A stretch of DNA of 64,000 nucleotides from the NCBI RefSeq assembly GCF_000234665.1, contig NC_018337.1, positions 124,001 to 188,000 on the forward strand, written 5' to 3'. The notes below the pieces were generated by a model. The model made no database searches, was not told the DNA's origin, and saw only the letters and a list, made by a program, of their open reading frames with translations. Below are positions 1-10,481 of this stretch, one piece after another (the stretch's first letter is position 1; the number at the start of each line of letters is the position of its first letter). A program made the position numbers and the translations under genes. This DNA comes from Leishmania mexicana MHOM/GT/2001/U1103 (Eukaryota; Euglenozoa; Kinetoplastea; Trypanosomatida; Trypanosomatidae).

Positions 1-459
1 AGGCACCGCTGTGCACATGCGCGGGTCTGTGCGCATGTTTGCGCGTCGCGGCGAGTAAACAACAACTCATTAAAAGAAGAAGAGGCGTCAGTTCAGCGAC
101 TCGCGAAAGTCGACGAGGGAGCAGATCAGCAGACGTCACGGCAATTGGAAAGGGAAGGGTGCCTCTCCCCTCCCCTCCCCTCCCCCAAACCGCTTTCCTG
201 CCCTCTTCGATCTGTGTGCCTGTCTGTCTACCCCCCCCCCTACCCTCTACTCGCTCGACGGCCGTGCTGACGGTGTGCCGTCGTGTGTACCTCTCCTCGT
301 TGCTCGCCCCTCGTCTCCACCTGCTTTGCCCCCTTGCGAGCACGTGCCGTTCCGTCTCGCCTCCATCTCCTCGTGACCACCCTCCCCTCCCTTCCCAGCT
401 CAGCGGCCCTCACGTACGAAAGTGAAGCAGGTACGCACACGCACACAACGACACACGCA
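1..459. other. Intergenic region and 5' leader of the Pol III subunit gene
   Basis: No credible gene is seen here. The stretch holds the end of an upstream spacer, then C/T-rich tracts at about 163-250 and 381-396. Open frames that cross it are low-complexity and lack coding character. The longer open frame that runs into the Pol III gene from 283 is just read-through of the leader. Confidence 0.6.
381..398 (+). promoter_or_regulatory. Candidate spliced-leader acceptor for RPC1
   Basis: A 16-base pyrimidine tract is followed directly by AG at 397-398, 61 bases before the chosen ATG. Trans-splicing at the first AG after a pyrimidine tract is the rule in trypanosomatids; use of this site is inferred. 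Confidence 0.4.
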
Positions 460-3400
460 ATGTCTCAGGCTGCTACCACGGCTGCGCAGTTTGTGCGGCC
501 GCTGCTTGATAAGCCGGTGGAGGTGACCTCGATCAAGTACAGTCTCCTCTCCGAGGACATGATTCACCGCCTCTCGGTCCTGCCCTGCCACCGCGTGATT
601 GGGACCGAAAAGAGCTTCGGCGTCAACGATGGCCGCCTTGGCCCGAGTGACCGCTTGTCGGTGTGCAACACCTGCGGTCAGCGCAGCATCGAGTGCACTG
701 GCCACGCCGGCCACATCGACCTCGAGGCGCCCGTCTTCCACCTCGGCTACTTCTCTGCAGTCATTCGAGTCTGCCGCACAATCTGCAAGCGCTGCTCCAA
801 CGTACTCCTCACGCGAGAGGAGATGGAGTACTACCTGCACCGGCTGAGATCCACGACACATGAGCCGCAGCAGCGCGCCGCCATTATCAAGGGCATCCAG
901 GAGGACGCCTACAAGACACGCGTGTGCCTCATGTGCGGTGGGCTGAACGGCACGGTGCGGCGGGTGCGGCCAATGCGCATCGTCCACGAAAAGTACCTCG
1001 TCGATCTGCGCCGCGGCGAGCAGGCGAATGAGGACCCGACGGCGTTCTTCCAGGAGGAGCTGCGGTCCGCTGCGATGCAGAACTCGGAGGTGGGCGCCCA
1101 CAAGGAGTTCGTACACGAGTTCCTGCACCCGCAGCGTGTGAAGGAACTTTTCGAAGCGATTCCGCTGGAGCAGGTGCCGCTGCTAGGCCTGCAACCTGGC
1201 ACCAGTCCATGCAGCCTCCTCATCAGCACCTTGCTCGTCCCACCAGTGTGCGTGCGGCCGCGCGGCATGTCGACGACGAGCCACATCCGCGAGGATGACT
1301 TGACGACGCAGTACAATGAGATTCTCATCTGCTCTGACATGATGAGCGACGGCACAAACGATGCCGCGCGCAGCGTAGAGACGTGGGAGCTGCTGCAGAC
1401 GCGTGTGGCGCGACTGCTGGATGCGGCGCTGCCGGGGTTTCCTTCGCACCTGCGCACCGTCGAGTGCAAGTCGTACGCGCAGCGCATGAAAGGCAAGCAG
1501 GGCCGTTTCCGAGGCAACCTCAGCGGCAAACGCGTCGACTTCTCTGGACGGTCTGTCATTTCACCCGACCCGAATCTTCGCATCGACGAGCTCGCCGTGC
1601 CGCTGCGCGTCGCGCGTGTGCTGACGTACCCGCAGCGCGTCTTTGCTGGCAACATCCAGCTCATGCGCCGACTCGTGCGCAACGGCCCGCATGTGCACCC
1701 GGGCGCCCTCACCGTTTACCTCTCGAAGGAGTGCTCGCGCAAGTCGCTGCGCAACGCCCGTGACCGCGAGGCCATCGCGGCGCGCCTCAGTATAGGCGAC
1801 GTCGTGGAGCGGCATGTGATGAACGGCGACTATATCCTCTTCAACCGCCAGCCGTCGCTCCACCGCATCTCGCTCATGGCGCACCGCGCACGCGTGCTGC
1901 CCTTCCGCACATTTCGCTTCAATGAGTGCTGCTGCGCGCCGTACAACGCCGACTTCGACGGAGACGAGATGAACATCCACGTTGTGCAGACGGAGGAGGC
2001 CCGCGCAGAAGCGAAGGAACTGATGCTGACGTCGCACAACATCATCACCGCCAAAAACGGTGAGCCCATCATCGCATGCACGCAGGACTTTCTGACCGCC
2101 GCCTACCTGGTGACCGCCCGTGACGCCCTTTTCGACCGTGCCTCCTTTACGCAGATGGTGTCCCACTGGCTTGGCAGCGAGACACAGTACGCGCTGCCGA
2201 TTCCAGCCATCCTGAAGCCGGCAGAGCTGTGGAGCGGCAAGCAGCTCTTCGAGCTCATCCTTCGGCCGACGTCAGAGACGCAGCTGCTGCTGAACTTGGA
2301 GGCGAAGGCTCGCTTCTACTCTGGCGCTGGCCGGCACGACGACCCGGCGGAGGGGTATGTGGCGTTCCTCGACTCCGTCTTTCTCTCTGGTCGACTCGAC
2401 AAGAAGCTGCTCGGTGGCGGCGCCAAGGACGGACTCTTTGCCCGCCTCTACGCCCTGGGCGGAGGGGAGCAGACGGCGACGTGCATGTCGCGCATCGCGC
2501 AGTTCACCGCCCGCTACCTTCAGAACTACGGCTTCTCCCTTGGTCTCGGTGATGTGTCCCCAACGTCGTCGCTCAACGAGAAGAAGGCCGCCGTTCTGGC
2601 CGTGTCCTTCGATAAGTGCGATCATCTCATCTCTCTCGCCAAGACGGGCCGGCTCATCCCCAAGCCTGGGTTGAGCGTGAAGCAGAGCCTGGAGGCGATG
2701 CTGAACGCGGAGCTGTCGCAGGTGCGTGACGCGTGCGGATCGGCTGCCGTGCAAGCGCTGGATGCCAAGTCGAACGCACCCCTTATCATGGTGAACTCTG
2801 GTAGCAAAGGCAGCGCCCTCAACACCGCACAGATGATGGCGTGCGTGGGGCAGCAGACGGTCAGTGGTAAACGCATCATGAATGCTTTCCAGGACCGCGC
2901 CCTGCCGCACTTCCCGCGCTTCGCCGAAGACCCCGCGTCGCGCGGCTTCGTGGCCAGCTCCTTCTACTCTGGCCTATCGCCGACGGAGTTCTTCTTCCAT
3001 GGCATGGCCGGCCGCGAGGGTATTGTCGATACAGCCGTCAAGACCGCAGAGACCGGCTACATCTACCGCCGCCTCAGCAAGGCCATGGAGAACCTGAGCA
3101 TTGGCTACGACGCCTCGGTGCGTAGCGTGCAGGGAAGCATTGTGCAGCTGCGGTACGGCGAGGATGGCATGGACCCGTGGCTGATGGAGGGAGCGCACGG
3201 CACGCCACTTAACCTCGATCAGGAGTGGCTTAGCTCCCGGGCCGCCTACGCCCGCTTTCGAAAGCAAATCGCCAGTGTCTTCAGTGAGAGGCAGGGCAGT
3301 GGAGGGCTCGCCGCATCAGCGGATCCGCTCCTCCAAACGTACCACAGGCTCTACGATGAATGGCACGCCGTGTCCATGCTCCCTGACGAGCTGGACACGT

Positions 3401-5229
3401 TTGTGCATCATCTGCTGCACGCGGAGGAGGCGAGTGTCGCCTCCTGCGCGCGCCTGATGGAGGCGGAGGCGGCGATACGCGGCGCGGTCCCGTCGTCTGC
3501 GACCGCCGGTCTGCAGTTGTTAAAGCAGCTCGCGCAGCAGCACGGCAGCGACCGCCTGCGCAGCGACATTCAAGCGTTCTTGCGCAAGAAGCGCGACGAG
3601 CTGGTGCAGCTGCGGCAGAAGCTGAAGCTACCCCTGGACGCCCATGCCCCTGCGGCTGCTGCGCCCGCAGCGGCGAGCGCCAAGGCAGTTCGCAGCGGAG
3701 AAAAGCGCAAGTCAAGCCCACACGACGACGTGCTGCCATCCGTCACAGCCGATGCGTCGGCCAGCGCAGCTGCAGTGCAGGCGTTTGCAGAGTCGCTGCA
3801 AGCCGAGCTGCTGCCACTCACCAAAGGGATGCTGCTTCACTTCCTGGAGGCTTCAGCGCGCAAGGTGCACCGCAAGCTGTGCGAGCCCGGCACGCCGTGC
3901 GGCGCCATCGCCGCTCAGTCTGTCGGCGAGCCGAGCACACAGATGACGCTCCGCACGTTCCACTTCGCAGGTGTGGCCAGCATGAGCATCACGCAGGGTG
4001 TGCCGCGCCTCGTCGAAATCATCAATGCCAACAAGAGCATCGCCACTCCGGTCATTACGGCTCCCATTGTGTTGGAGGACGAATTCACGTCGATAGACCT
4101 CGCGTCGGCGACCCGTACGCAGCACCAAGCCGCGCGTGCGGTGAAGGGCCTGATGGAACGGGTGCTGCTGAAGGAGATCACACGCGAAATGGTGGAGGTC
4201 GTGACGCCGCGGACGTATTACATTCACATCTTCCTCAACATGGAGCTCATCGAGCGCCTCCTGCTGCCTATCGATGCGACGGTGGTGTGCCAACGGCTCT
4301 ACGCGGCGGCCGCGCGGCCAATGTCGCCGCTGCGCCATCTCTCCGAGGCGTGTGTCGACGTCGTGAGCCGCGACTCCCTGGTCGTCAAGTCCTACGAGAA
4401 GGACCCGGCGCGGGTGCACTTTAACGTTCAGCACCTCCTCACCCTCCTGCCTGATCTCGTGGTCGGTGGCGTCCCAGGCGTCAACCGAGTCATGATTGCC
4501 GACCGCTCGGAGAAGCTGCTGGCGGAGGGAGCGGAGCTGTTGTCGGTCATGTCGCTGCCGTACGTGGATGGTGTGCGCACCACGTGCAACCACGTCGCCG
4601 TCATAGAGCGCGCGCTCGGGATCGAGGCTGCCCGCGAGACCATCGTGAAGGAAACTACGAGCATCTTGCAAGCCTATTCGCTCAACATCGACATCCGGCA
4701 CATCTACCTCCTGGCCGACGTGATGACGAGTCGTGGCGTGGTCCTCGGCATCACTCGATACGGCATCCAAAAGATGAACAATAACGTCCTCACCATGGCG
4801 TCCTTCGAGCGCACCACGGAGCACTTGTACAATGCGGCGATGACGGAGAGGGAGGATGTCAACCTCAGCGTCTCCGAAAGCATCATCATTGGCAAGCCGA
4901 TCCCCCTCGGCACCAGCAGCTTTAGCATCCTGCTCGACAAGGGCAGCATTGCGCCTCCCGGCTCCAACACGGGCCGAATGCCGTCGCCACAGCGCAGCGC
5001 TAACGCAGCAGCAACAGCAACCGCAGCCTTGAAGTCGTCCGGCAAGGCTGCGGCGGCCAAGGACAGCAAGAAGGTAGAGCCGACGCCGAAGGAGGTGTTT
5101 CTGCGCAACTCTTTCATGGCGCACGCCGCCGCGCACGGGGCGGCGACGCATCGAGGCCTGCGTGGCTGCTTTTCGAGTCGGTCGCTCTCCGCCGAGGGCG
5201 TCTTCCGGTTGGACCTCTTCGCGTTGTAA
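460..5229 (+). CDS. RPC1: DNA-directed RNA polymerase III largest subunit (RPC1/RPC160)
   Basis: This is the catalytic subunit of the nuclear polymerase that makes 5S rRNA, tRNAs and small RNAs. The 1589-residue protein has the clamp zinc ligands (C69, C72, C79, H82 and C109/C112/C156/C159), the RQPSLH segment, and the active-site motif NADFDGD at 496-502, whose Asp residues 498, 500 and 502 bind catalytic magnesium. The bridge-helix region begins near the FFHGMAGREG motif (about 845). The C-terminal sequence around IQKMNNNVLTMASFE is of the Pol III type rather than Pol I or II. The ATG at 460 is chosen because the family starts just before the conserved clamp core; the reading frame is open further upstream only through leader sequence. 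An Ala/Lys/Ser-rich tail of roughly 100 residues extends beyond the usual family end. It is the first gene of the window, followed by COG6. Confidence 0.96.
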   Translation: MSQAATTAAQFVRPLLDKPVEVTSIKYSLLSEDMIHRLSVLPCHRVIGTEKSFGVNDGRLGPSDRLSVCNTCGQRSIECTGHAGHIDLEAPVFHLGYFSAVIRVCRTICKRCSNVLLTREEMEYYLHRLRSTTHEPQQRAAIIKGIQEDAYKTRVCLMCGGLNGTVRRVRPMRIVHEKYLVDLRRGEQANEDPTAFFQEELRSAAMQNSEVGAHKEFVHEFLHPQRVKELFEAIPLEQVPLLGLQPGTSPCSLLISTLLVPPVCVRPRGMSTTSHIREDDLTTQYNEILICSDMMSDGTNDAARSVETWELLQTRVARLLDAALPGFPSHLRTVECKSYAQRMKGKQGRFRGNLSGKRVDFSGRSVISPDPNLRIDELAVPLRVARVLTYPQRVFAGNIQLMRRLVRNGPHVHPGALTVYLSKECSRKSLRNARDREAIAARLSIGDVVERHVMNGDYILFNRQPSLHRISLMAHRARVLPFRTFRFNECCCAPYNADFDGDEMNIHVVQTEEARAEAKELMLTSHNIITAKNGEPIIACTQDFLTAAYLVTARDALFDRASFTQMVSHWLGSETQYALPIPAILKPAELWSGKQLFELILRPTSETQLLLNLEAKARFYSGAGRHDDPAEGYVAFLDSVFLSGRLDKKLLGGGAKDGLFARLYALGGGEQTATCMSRIAQFTARYLQNYGFSLGLGDVSPTSSLNEKKAAVLAVSFDKCDHLISLAKTGRLIPKPGLSVKQSLEAMLNAELSQVRDACGSAAVQALDAKSNAPLIMVNSGSKGSALNTAQMMACVGQQTVSGKRIMNAFQDRALPHFPRFAEDPASRGFVASSFYSGLSPTEFFFHGMAGREGIVDTAVKTAETGYIYRRLSKAMENLSIGYDASVRSVQGSIVQLRYGEDGMDPWLMEGAHGTPLNLDQEWLSSRAAYARFRKQIASVFSERQGSGGLAASADPLLQTYHRLYDEWHAVSMLPDELDTFVHHLLHAEEASVASCARLMEAEAAIRGAVPSSATAGLQLLKQLAQQHGSDRLRSDIQAFLRKKRDELVQLRQKLKLPLDAHAPAAAAPAAASAKAVRSGEKRKSSPHDDVLPSVTADASASAAAVQAFAESLQAELLPLTKGMLLHFLEASARKVHRKLCEPGTPCGAIAAQSVGEPSTQMTLRTFHFAGVASMSITQGVPRLVEIINANKSIATPVITAPIVLEDEFTSIDLASATRTQHQAARAVKGLMERVLLKEITREMVEVVTPRTYYIHIFLNMELIERLLLPIDATVVCQRLYAAAARPMSPLRHLSEACVDVVSRDSLVVKSYEKDPARVHFNVQHLLTLLPDLVVGGVPGVNRVMIADRSEKLLAEGAELLSVMSLPYVDGVRTTCNHVAVIERALGIEAARETIVKETTSILQAYSLNIDIRHIYLLADVMTSRGVVLGITRYGIQKMNNNVLTMASFERTTEHLYNAAMTEREDVNLSVSESIIIGKPIPLGTSSFSILLDKGSIAPPGSNTGRMPSPQRSANAAATATAALKSSGKAAAAKDSKKVEPTPKEVFLRNSFMAHAAAHGAATHRGLRGCFSSRSLSAEGVFRLDLFAL

Positions 5230-5302
5230 CATCGCCAGAAAGCTTCGCTACTGACCCATCGCCGCCGCCGTGCCTCCAAGTCACTGGCCTCTCTCCCCCC
5301 TC

Positions 5303-5330
5303 CCACACACACACACACACACACACACAC
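5303..5330. repeat. (CA)n microsatellite
   Basis: About 14 uninterrupted CA units lie in the presumed 3' UTR of RPC1. Confidence 0.9.
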
Positions 5331-5805
5331 TCATGTGCGCCAGGTGACGCTGTGACCGTGAGCGTTTGACACGCGTCACCGCCTGACGCCCCTGTCGTTG
5401 TCTAAATTTTGAATCGAGCCGAAAAGCGAACTGCGCTCCTCTACGACGGCACGTGTTTACGTCGACTCGCGCCCTGTCCCAACCCGGCGCCCAGCTTTCA
5501 CATGCGTGGATGCTGCGTGATTGCACTCGTCGCGGTGTTGGCCAACGTCTCTCCCCCTCCCCCTACCCATCCCATCAACCAGCACCGGCGTGAGTGTAGG
5601 CGCGCTCACCGAGTGCATGTGCTTGCACTTGATGCCACCACGCACCCTCCCCTTGTCATTGTCCAGGTAGTGGCGGCGGCAGCGGTAAGAATAGTATGTG
5701 GGCGGCGGAGGACATCCGCCAGTGCGCACTCCTGTCCCGTCCCCCTCGCAGACGAGCCTCACAACGCCTTCCTCACCGCCCTTCGTCTTCCTGGGTACCG
5801 CAGGT

Positions 5806-5855
5806 CTCCCACCCACCCACCCCCTCCTCTCTCCCCTGCCTCCTCTCGGGCTGAG
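5806..5855 (+). promoter_or_regulatory. Candidate spliced-leader acceptor for COG6
   Basis: A roughly 45-base C/T-rich tract is followed by AG at 5854-5855, 32 bases before the ATG at 5888. The site would place the upstream in-frame GTG at the leader edge and makes 5888 the natural start. Confidence 0.4.
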
Positions 5856-5887
5856 TGCGTCAGCCGCTCCTTTTTAAATCCAAGCTA

Positions 5888-8800
5888 ATGAGTGCGCCTG
5901 GGACGGGTGTGGGTGCAGCGATGCCGCATTCGGTGCCATCGTCCTGGGGCGGCCCAGGCCCTTCGTCGCAGGAGGCCGCCAATGTACGACCCTCGCTTGC
6001 TGTTCCAGAGCAGCAGCCCGCGGCGGCAGGAGTCACCGATGGCTTTGCGCCAGCGGCAGCGGCAAAGACCTCGCACGCCCCTCCGTCACTCCCTACACCC
6101 TCCGTGCTTGCCCAGCCACAGCCGTCCTCTGCGACAGTCCGTCCCATAGACGCAGACCCCCCCTCGTCCGCTGCACCCGTGTCGGCCTTTTCAACGTCAG
6201 CGAAGAGCAGCGCCACGCAGCGCAAGGTGGCAAAGCTACTGGGCACCACGACGAGCAGCGAAATCAAGGACCTGGCGAGCTACGTGGACAACATCTTGCC
6301 GGGCTACTTCTACTCCCTGGGCGACAGTGACAAGGATGAGTCCAGCAGTGCCGACGTCGCAACCGCCAACAGCCACAGATCTACACCGACCCCGTCGAAT
6401 GCGGCATCCAGTCACAGCAGTCACAGCAAGACCATCACATCAACAGCACTTCGCAGCGCCCTCGACCATCGTACCATCGACGTACACAAGAGCTTCCTGC
6501 AAGAGTTCACGGCCGTCTACCAGAGCTACCAGCGCGTGGCCGCACAGGTCAACGAGCTGCAGTCCAAGTGCTCGAGCTTGGAAGACACGCTGAGCACCAC
6601 CGCGGGCCACCCCAGCAGAGAGGTGGAGGACTTCTTTTACCAGATTCAGGCCTACCAAGCGGAGCTGCAGCTGGTGCAAAGCCACGACAAGGATGTGGAC
6701 GAGTTCCGCAAGCAGCACGACTTCGGCGCCGCTGAGCAGCAGGTGCTAGAGGAGGGGGCAGTCGACATGAACTTCCTCAACGTGCTGGAGCGGGCGCGGC
6801 AGGTGCACCAGCGCAGTAGCGAACTCATGCAATCCCAGGAATACCATCAAGGTGCCCTGGCAGTTATGGAGTCCACCTACGGGGCCATCAAGCGCGCTAC
6901 AGAGAAGATCGCACGCCATCTTCTCTCCACCGCCGGCAGCGGCGAGGGCCGCAGCGCTGGCGTCGCCGCGTCCGCTGCAGCAGGCGGTGCCGGGTCGATT
7001 GCGGCGGATGTGCCGGAGGTCACGGGTTTCCAGCTGCGGTGCGTGCGCCTCCTCTACGAGGAGAGTCCATCGCTGCACGAGAAGTTTCTCGATGAGGTGG
7101 CGCGGCTGCGTCGGGCGTCGGTGCTGCGGCGCTACTTCCACCTCCTCACCACCGGCTCGGCGAACACGTCCACTGGCCTCTACCAGTCCGGAGGTCAGCC
7201 CTCCGCGTACGACGGCGGCGTTGGCAGTCAGCACGGTAGCAGCGAGGCAGGGATGGGGGCCCGCCCCCTCGAGGCGGAGCTCAACAACCCCACCTATTTC
7301 TTCAGCTCTCTTTGCGCATGGCTGCACCAGACCATCGCCGAGGAGCAGGACTTCATGCACAACTTCTTTGTCAGCGATGAGCCGGAGGTGGGGCAGGGAG
7401 GGCGGCGCAGCCACGCGACCACAGCGGCGCCATCGTCGTCATCTCTACAAGCGGGGAGCGGCGCTGCACGAGCTGCGCACGACAAGGCACGGCAGCAGGC
7501 ATTGCTCGACGGCGTGTTTGGAGGGGTGTGCAAGCACATCCGGGCTGCGCTCGACAACGTTCTGGAGCGCCTGGGGCGAACAGCGGCAGTGCTCGGTGCG
7601 GCTACCGGTGGTTCGGAGGGTGAAGGCAGAGCTGGCGGGTGCGGCAACATCGCCCTTGCGGAGAGTGCAGATGCCCTCGCTCCGCGCAGGGGCCCACGTG
7701 GCCTGACTGGCGGCTTGGCACGCTTGTTCATGGCCGCCACTGGCCGCTCGCCCATCGCAGCCTTCCGTGGCGCTGGGCAAGATGAGTCGAACGCGCTTCT
7801 TCAGCGATACGCCGGTGTCACGACGCGCGCGCAGCAAGAAGCCGTGGCCTCATCGATGCTACGCCCCCCGCTGCAGGGGATCCAGACCTGCGTGACGCTC
7901 GTGCAGCTGTTTGAGTACTACACTGCCACAACGTTTACGCCACTGTTGGGGGAAGCCTCGGCGCTCACCCGGCTGATTCGAAAAACCGCTCCTGAGAAAA
8001 CGCGAGAGCTCTTCCAGCGCCTGCTGCATGTCTTAGCCGTGCACTTGCTGGACAGCACGGCAGGCATCATTGGCCGCACCGCGACACTGAGGAGGTTGGC
8101 GTCGTCTCACGCGCTAAAGCAGGCGGCTGACGGTGACGACGCACAAGGTGTATCGCCGCTTGTAGCAGAGCACAGCAGCGTCACTAAGACTGGCCCTTCG
8201 ACGTTTGTGCTCGACTTCCTCGTCACCTTCACGTACGGCAACGACGCGAGCGGCCTCGGTGGCGCGCCGAACGCGTCGGAGAGTGCACTGCTGAACGACA
8301 GCGAGAGCGACATTTCCATGTCCTTCTCCTCCCTCTCCGCTGCTGCTGCCGCTACGACTCGATTCCGACAAGCAAACGATGGCCAGCTGCTGCATCACAG
8401 CGCGCACGACCTCCGGCGCGTTCTATCGAAGCTCATCCTGCCCCCGTCCCCAGAGGTGGCGGTGTACTGCGCCGTCGTGCACTCGGTGCTTCAGGACACC
8501 GCGCGTCAAGTCGAGCTGCTGGGTGCGATCGCCGAGCAGCAGCGCGCTGCGGTGGCGCAGGGCCACCACGCGAGTGGCCAGACCGCAGCCTCAGACCCCA
8601 GTGCGGCGGCGCTCGCTACACACACGGAGGTAACGTTTTTTGTGCAGGAGATGCTACAGTCGCTGCTGAAGACCGCGCGCTCGGTCGAGGCGGACGGGCC
8701 GTTGCGGACGAACCTCGACGATCCGTGTCGTGCGATTGTGGAGTACAATGTGCTTTACCAACTGCGCGACGTGCTTGAACAGCACGCGGCAGTTCTTGGG

Positions 8801-9343
8801 GTGCTCTTCAAGGGTTCAGAAGCACAGGGCCAAGAGGCGGAGCGAGCTTTGGACTCTATTCGGATGGAGTGTGCCACGACCATGACGGCTCTGCGTCAGC
8901 GCCTTGTGTCCGCGTGGACGACCGCCGTCAAACTCTTCTACTTTCCTGTGTCGACGGAGGACGTTGTCGCGGCGATGTCGAGCGCCACGGCCGCGGAAGC
9001 CAATGAAAAACGGCTTATCACCGTCAAGAAGGATGTGCGGCGTGTGCTGAAGCAGTTCGTAAACGTGTACAACACCATCGCTTCCTTGGGCCACTTGCCG
9101 GAGCCCGTACCCCTTCTTCTGGCCCTCGCCGGCGGCGACGATGTGTGCGAAGAAGTGCGCCGGAAAGTCACCCTGAGCATCGTGGAAGATGTGTACGCGG
9201 CGGAGTTTAAAATGTTATCCTCTTTACCTCCCACCGACGAACTCGTAGCGGTGCAGACCGAAATGGCGCCGCAGAATTTGCTCAAGTTGGTCGACTTCAG
9301 CTCTTCCGCGTCCGCCGCACCGTTGCAGTCCCTCTCCTCATGA
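5888..9343 (+). CDS. COG6: Conserved oligomeric Golgi complex subunit 6 (COG6)
   Basis: This is a subunit of the COG tether, which acts on vesicles recycling within the Golgi. The 1151-residue protein begins with about 110 residues of Ser/Pro/Ala-rich sequence. It then matches the COG6 pattern: an N-terminal helix region (about 115-145), a coiled-coil segment starting near LDHRTIDVHKSFLQEF (about 190-235), and the signature in which a hydrophobic block with CAWLHQTIAEE (about 470-490) follows a helical region near GFQLRCVRLLYEES. It is much longer than the roughly 650-residue animal protein, because low-complexity inserts (Ser/Ala/Gly/His-rich) separate conserved helices, a common trait in this lineage. 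The true ATG is at 5888; the upstream frame opens with GTG only. The family call rests on visible pattern match, not on a search. Confidence 0.82.
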   Translation: MSAPGTGVGAAMPHSVPSSWGGPGPSSQEAANVRPSLAVPEQQPAAAGVTDGFAPAAAAKTSHAPPSLPTPSVLAQPQPSSATVRPIDADPPSSAAPVSAFSTSAKSSATQRKVAKLLGTTTSSEIKDLASYVDNILPGYFYSLGDSDKDESSSADVATANSHRSTPTPSNAASSHSSHSKTITSTALRSALDHRTIDVHKSFLQEFTAVYQSYQRVAAQVNELQSKCSSLEDTLSTTAGHPSREVEDFFYQIQAYQAELQLVQSHDKDVDEFRKQHDFGAAEQQVLEEGAVDMNFLNVLERARQVHQRSSELMQSQEYHQGALAVMESTYGAIKRATEKIARHLLSTAGSGEGRSAGVAASAAAGGAGSIAADVPEVTGFQLRCVRLLYEESPSLHEKFLDEVARLRRASVLRRYFHLLTTGSANTSTGLYQSGGQPSAYDGGVGSQHGSSEAGMGARPLEAELNNPTYFFSSLCAWLHQTIAEEQDFMHNFFVSDEPEVGQGGRRSHATTAAPSSSSLQAGSGAARAAHDKARQQALLDGVFGGVCKHIRAALDNVLERLGRTAAVLGAATGGSEGEGRAGGCGNIALAESADALAPRRGPRGLTGGLARLFMAATGRSPIAAFRGAGQDESNALLQRYAGVTTRAQQEAVASSMLRPPLQGIQTCVTLVQLFEYYTATTFTPLLGEASALTRLIRKTAPEKTRELFQRLLHVLAVHLLDSTAGIIGRTATLRRLASSHALKQAADGDDAQGVSPLVAEHSSVTKTGPSTFVLDFLVTFTYGNDASGLGGAPNASESALLNDSESDISMSFSSLSAAAAATTRFRQANDGQLLHHSAHDLRRVLSKLILPPSPEVAVYCAVVHSVLQDTARQVELLGAIAEQQRAAVAQGHHASGQTAASDPSAAALATHTEVTFFVQEMLQSLLKTARSVEADGPLRTNLDDPCRAIVEYNVLYQLRDVLEQHAAVLGVLFKGSEAQGQEAERALDSIRMECATTMTALRQRLVSAWTTAVKLFYFPVSTEDVVAAMSSATAAEANEKRLITVKKDVRRVLKQFVNVYNTIASLGHLPEPVPLLLALAGGDDVCEEVRRKVTLSIVEDVYAAEFKMLSSLPPTDELVAVQTEMAPQNLLKLVDFSSSASAAPLQSLSS

Positions 9344-10481
9344 GGCGGCAGTCTCAGCGGTGCAGAGGTCAGTGCGGCAGCGGCGGAGGGGAGAGCTGTG
9401 TGTGTGTGTGTGTCGGGGAGGGGGAGCATTCGTCTGTCATAGCGGCATATAGAAACAGCTGGCAACAGCGAAGAAAGCATCGCTATCGTTTCTTGTTGGC
9501 AGCTGGATGTTGTTGTGATGTGCGCCGTGTGCCTGCTAGGTGTCCGCTCGCGTGCTGTCTCATGACTGGGGGTGCGCATATGGCTCTGTGCGGCAGCCAT
9601 CCCGCCCCGCTGTGCCTCTCTTGACGCCTCCAAATCCCTCACGTCTGTCGTCCTCTACCACGCCTCATCCACGGGTCTGCGGGCCCCCTCCCCTCCCCTC
9701 CCCTCTGTCTCGACTTCGTCCTCGCCCAACTCGCGTCTGTGGGTACTTTGGTCATGTGCCCCGTCTGGCAATGTCTCAGCACATGCGATCCACATCAGAA
9801 CGTCAGAGGGCCGCGGCATGCGCTCCGGCGTGCGCAGTGGACTTCAGGCGCGGGCTCATTGCCCCCACCTCTGTGCGTGCGTGTCGACACGCACTTGCAA
9901 CTGTGGAAGAGGAAAAGCATCAGCACCCAGATCCGTTGTACGCTCTGCTGCTCCTCAAAGGACCGCTGCGCATCACACGCACGGCGAATCAATGCTGGCC
10001 AACGGTCTGCCGCCAGTAGCGGCCGGTGCGCGCGTCGCTTGCTCTTCTGTCTCTCGCTCTCTCCCTCTCAATCTCCCCTTCACTCCACTCCACTCCACCA
10101 CGGCCCTCGCTATCGCCGCCTTCTTCCCCATCCCCTTCACTGCCGTGGCGCTGCCACCACAGTTGTTTGCCCATCAGATCACGAAATACTTTACCGTTTG
10201 AGGGGGGATCTTGTCCGACGTCTAGCAGCGCTCACCGCCCCCTACACTACCCAACGGTCGACTTGACTGCATGGCCAGGTGAGATACACAGAACGACGAT
10301 CACGCCAAGGCGCGCACGCATCGAGCCCGGCCGGACTGACTGCTCAGCTTCTAGTCACCAACTCCTTTTCGCGGTGTTGCCACCCCCCCCACCCCCTCTC
10401 CGTTTGCCCTCGCGCCCAGTCGCTTCATAATCCCCCTCTACCCGTTTTCTCACCCACGCCGCCCCACTGCAACGAGTCACG
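9344..10481. other. Intergenic region, COG6 to nucleoside-phosphorylase-like array
   Basis: It holds a TG run at about 9397-9413, a CACTC-type short repeat near 10081-10096, and C/T tracts at about 10376-10410. Several open frames of 100-200 codons cross it, but they are Ser/Arg/Cys/Pro-rich and I see no real gene. Confidence 0.55.
10376..10419 (+). promoter_or_regulatory. Candidate spliced-leader acceptor for the nucleoside-phosphorylase-like gene
   Basis: A C-rich pyrimidine tract is followed by CAG ending at 10419, about 62 bases before the ATG at 10482. Confidence 0.35.

Larger units (their letters stand above)
5230..5887. other. Intergenic region, RPC1 to COG6
   Basis: It holds a (CA)14 microsatellite at about 5303-5330, then unremarkable UTR-like sequence, and a long C/T tract at about 5806-5850. 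No gene is seen. Confidence 0.6.

Noticed and set aside
3853..5232. 459-codon minus-strand open frame inside RPC1
   Set aside because: It is the shadow of strongly G/C-ending codons on the opposite strand; the + strand frame is a well-supported polymerase subunit.
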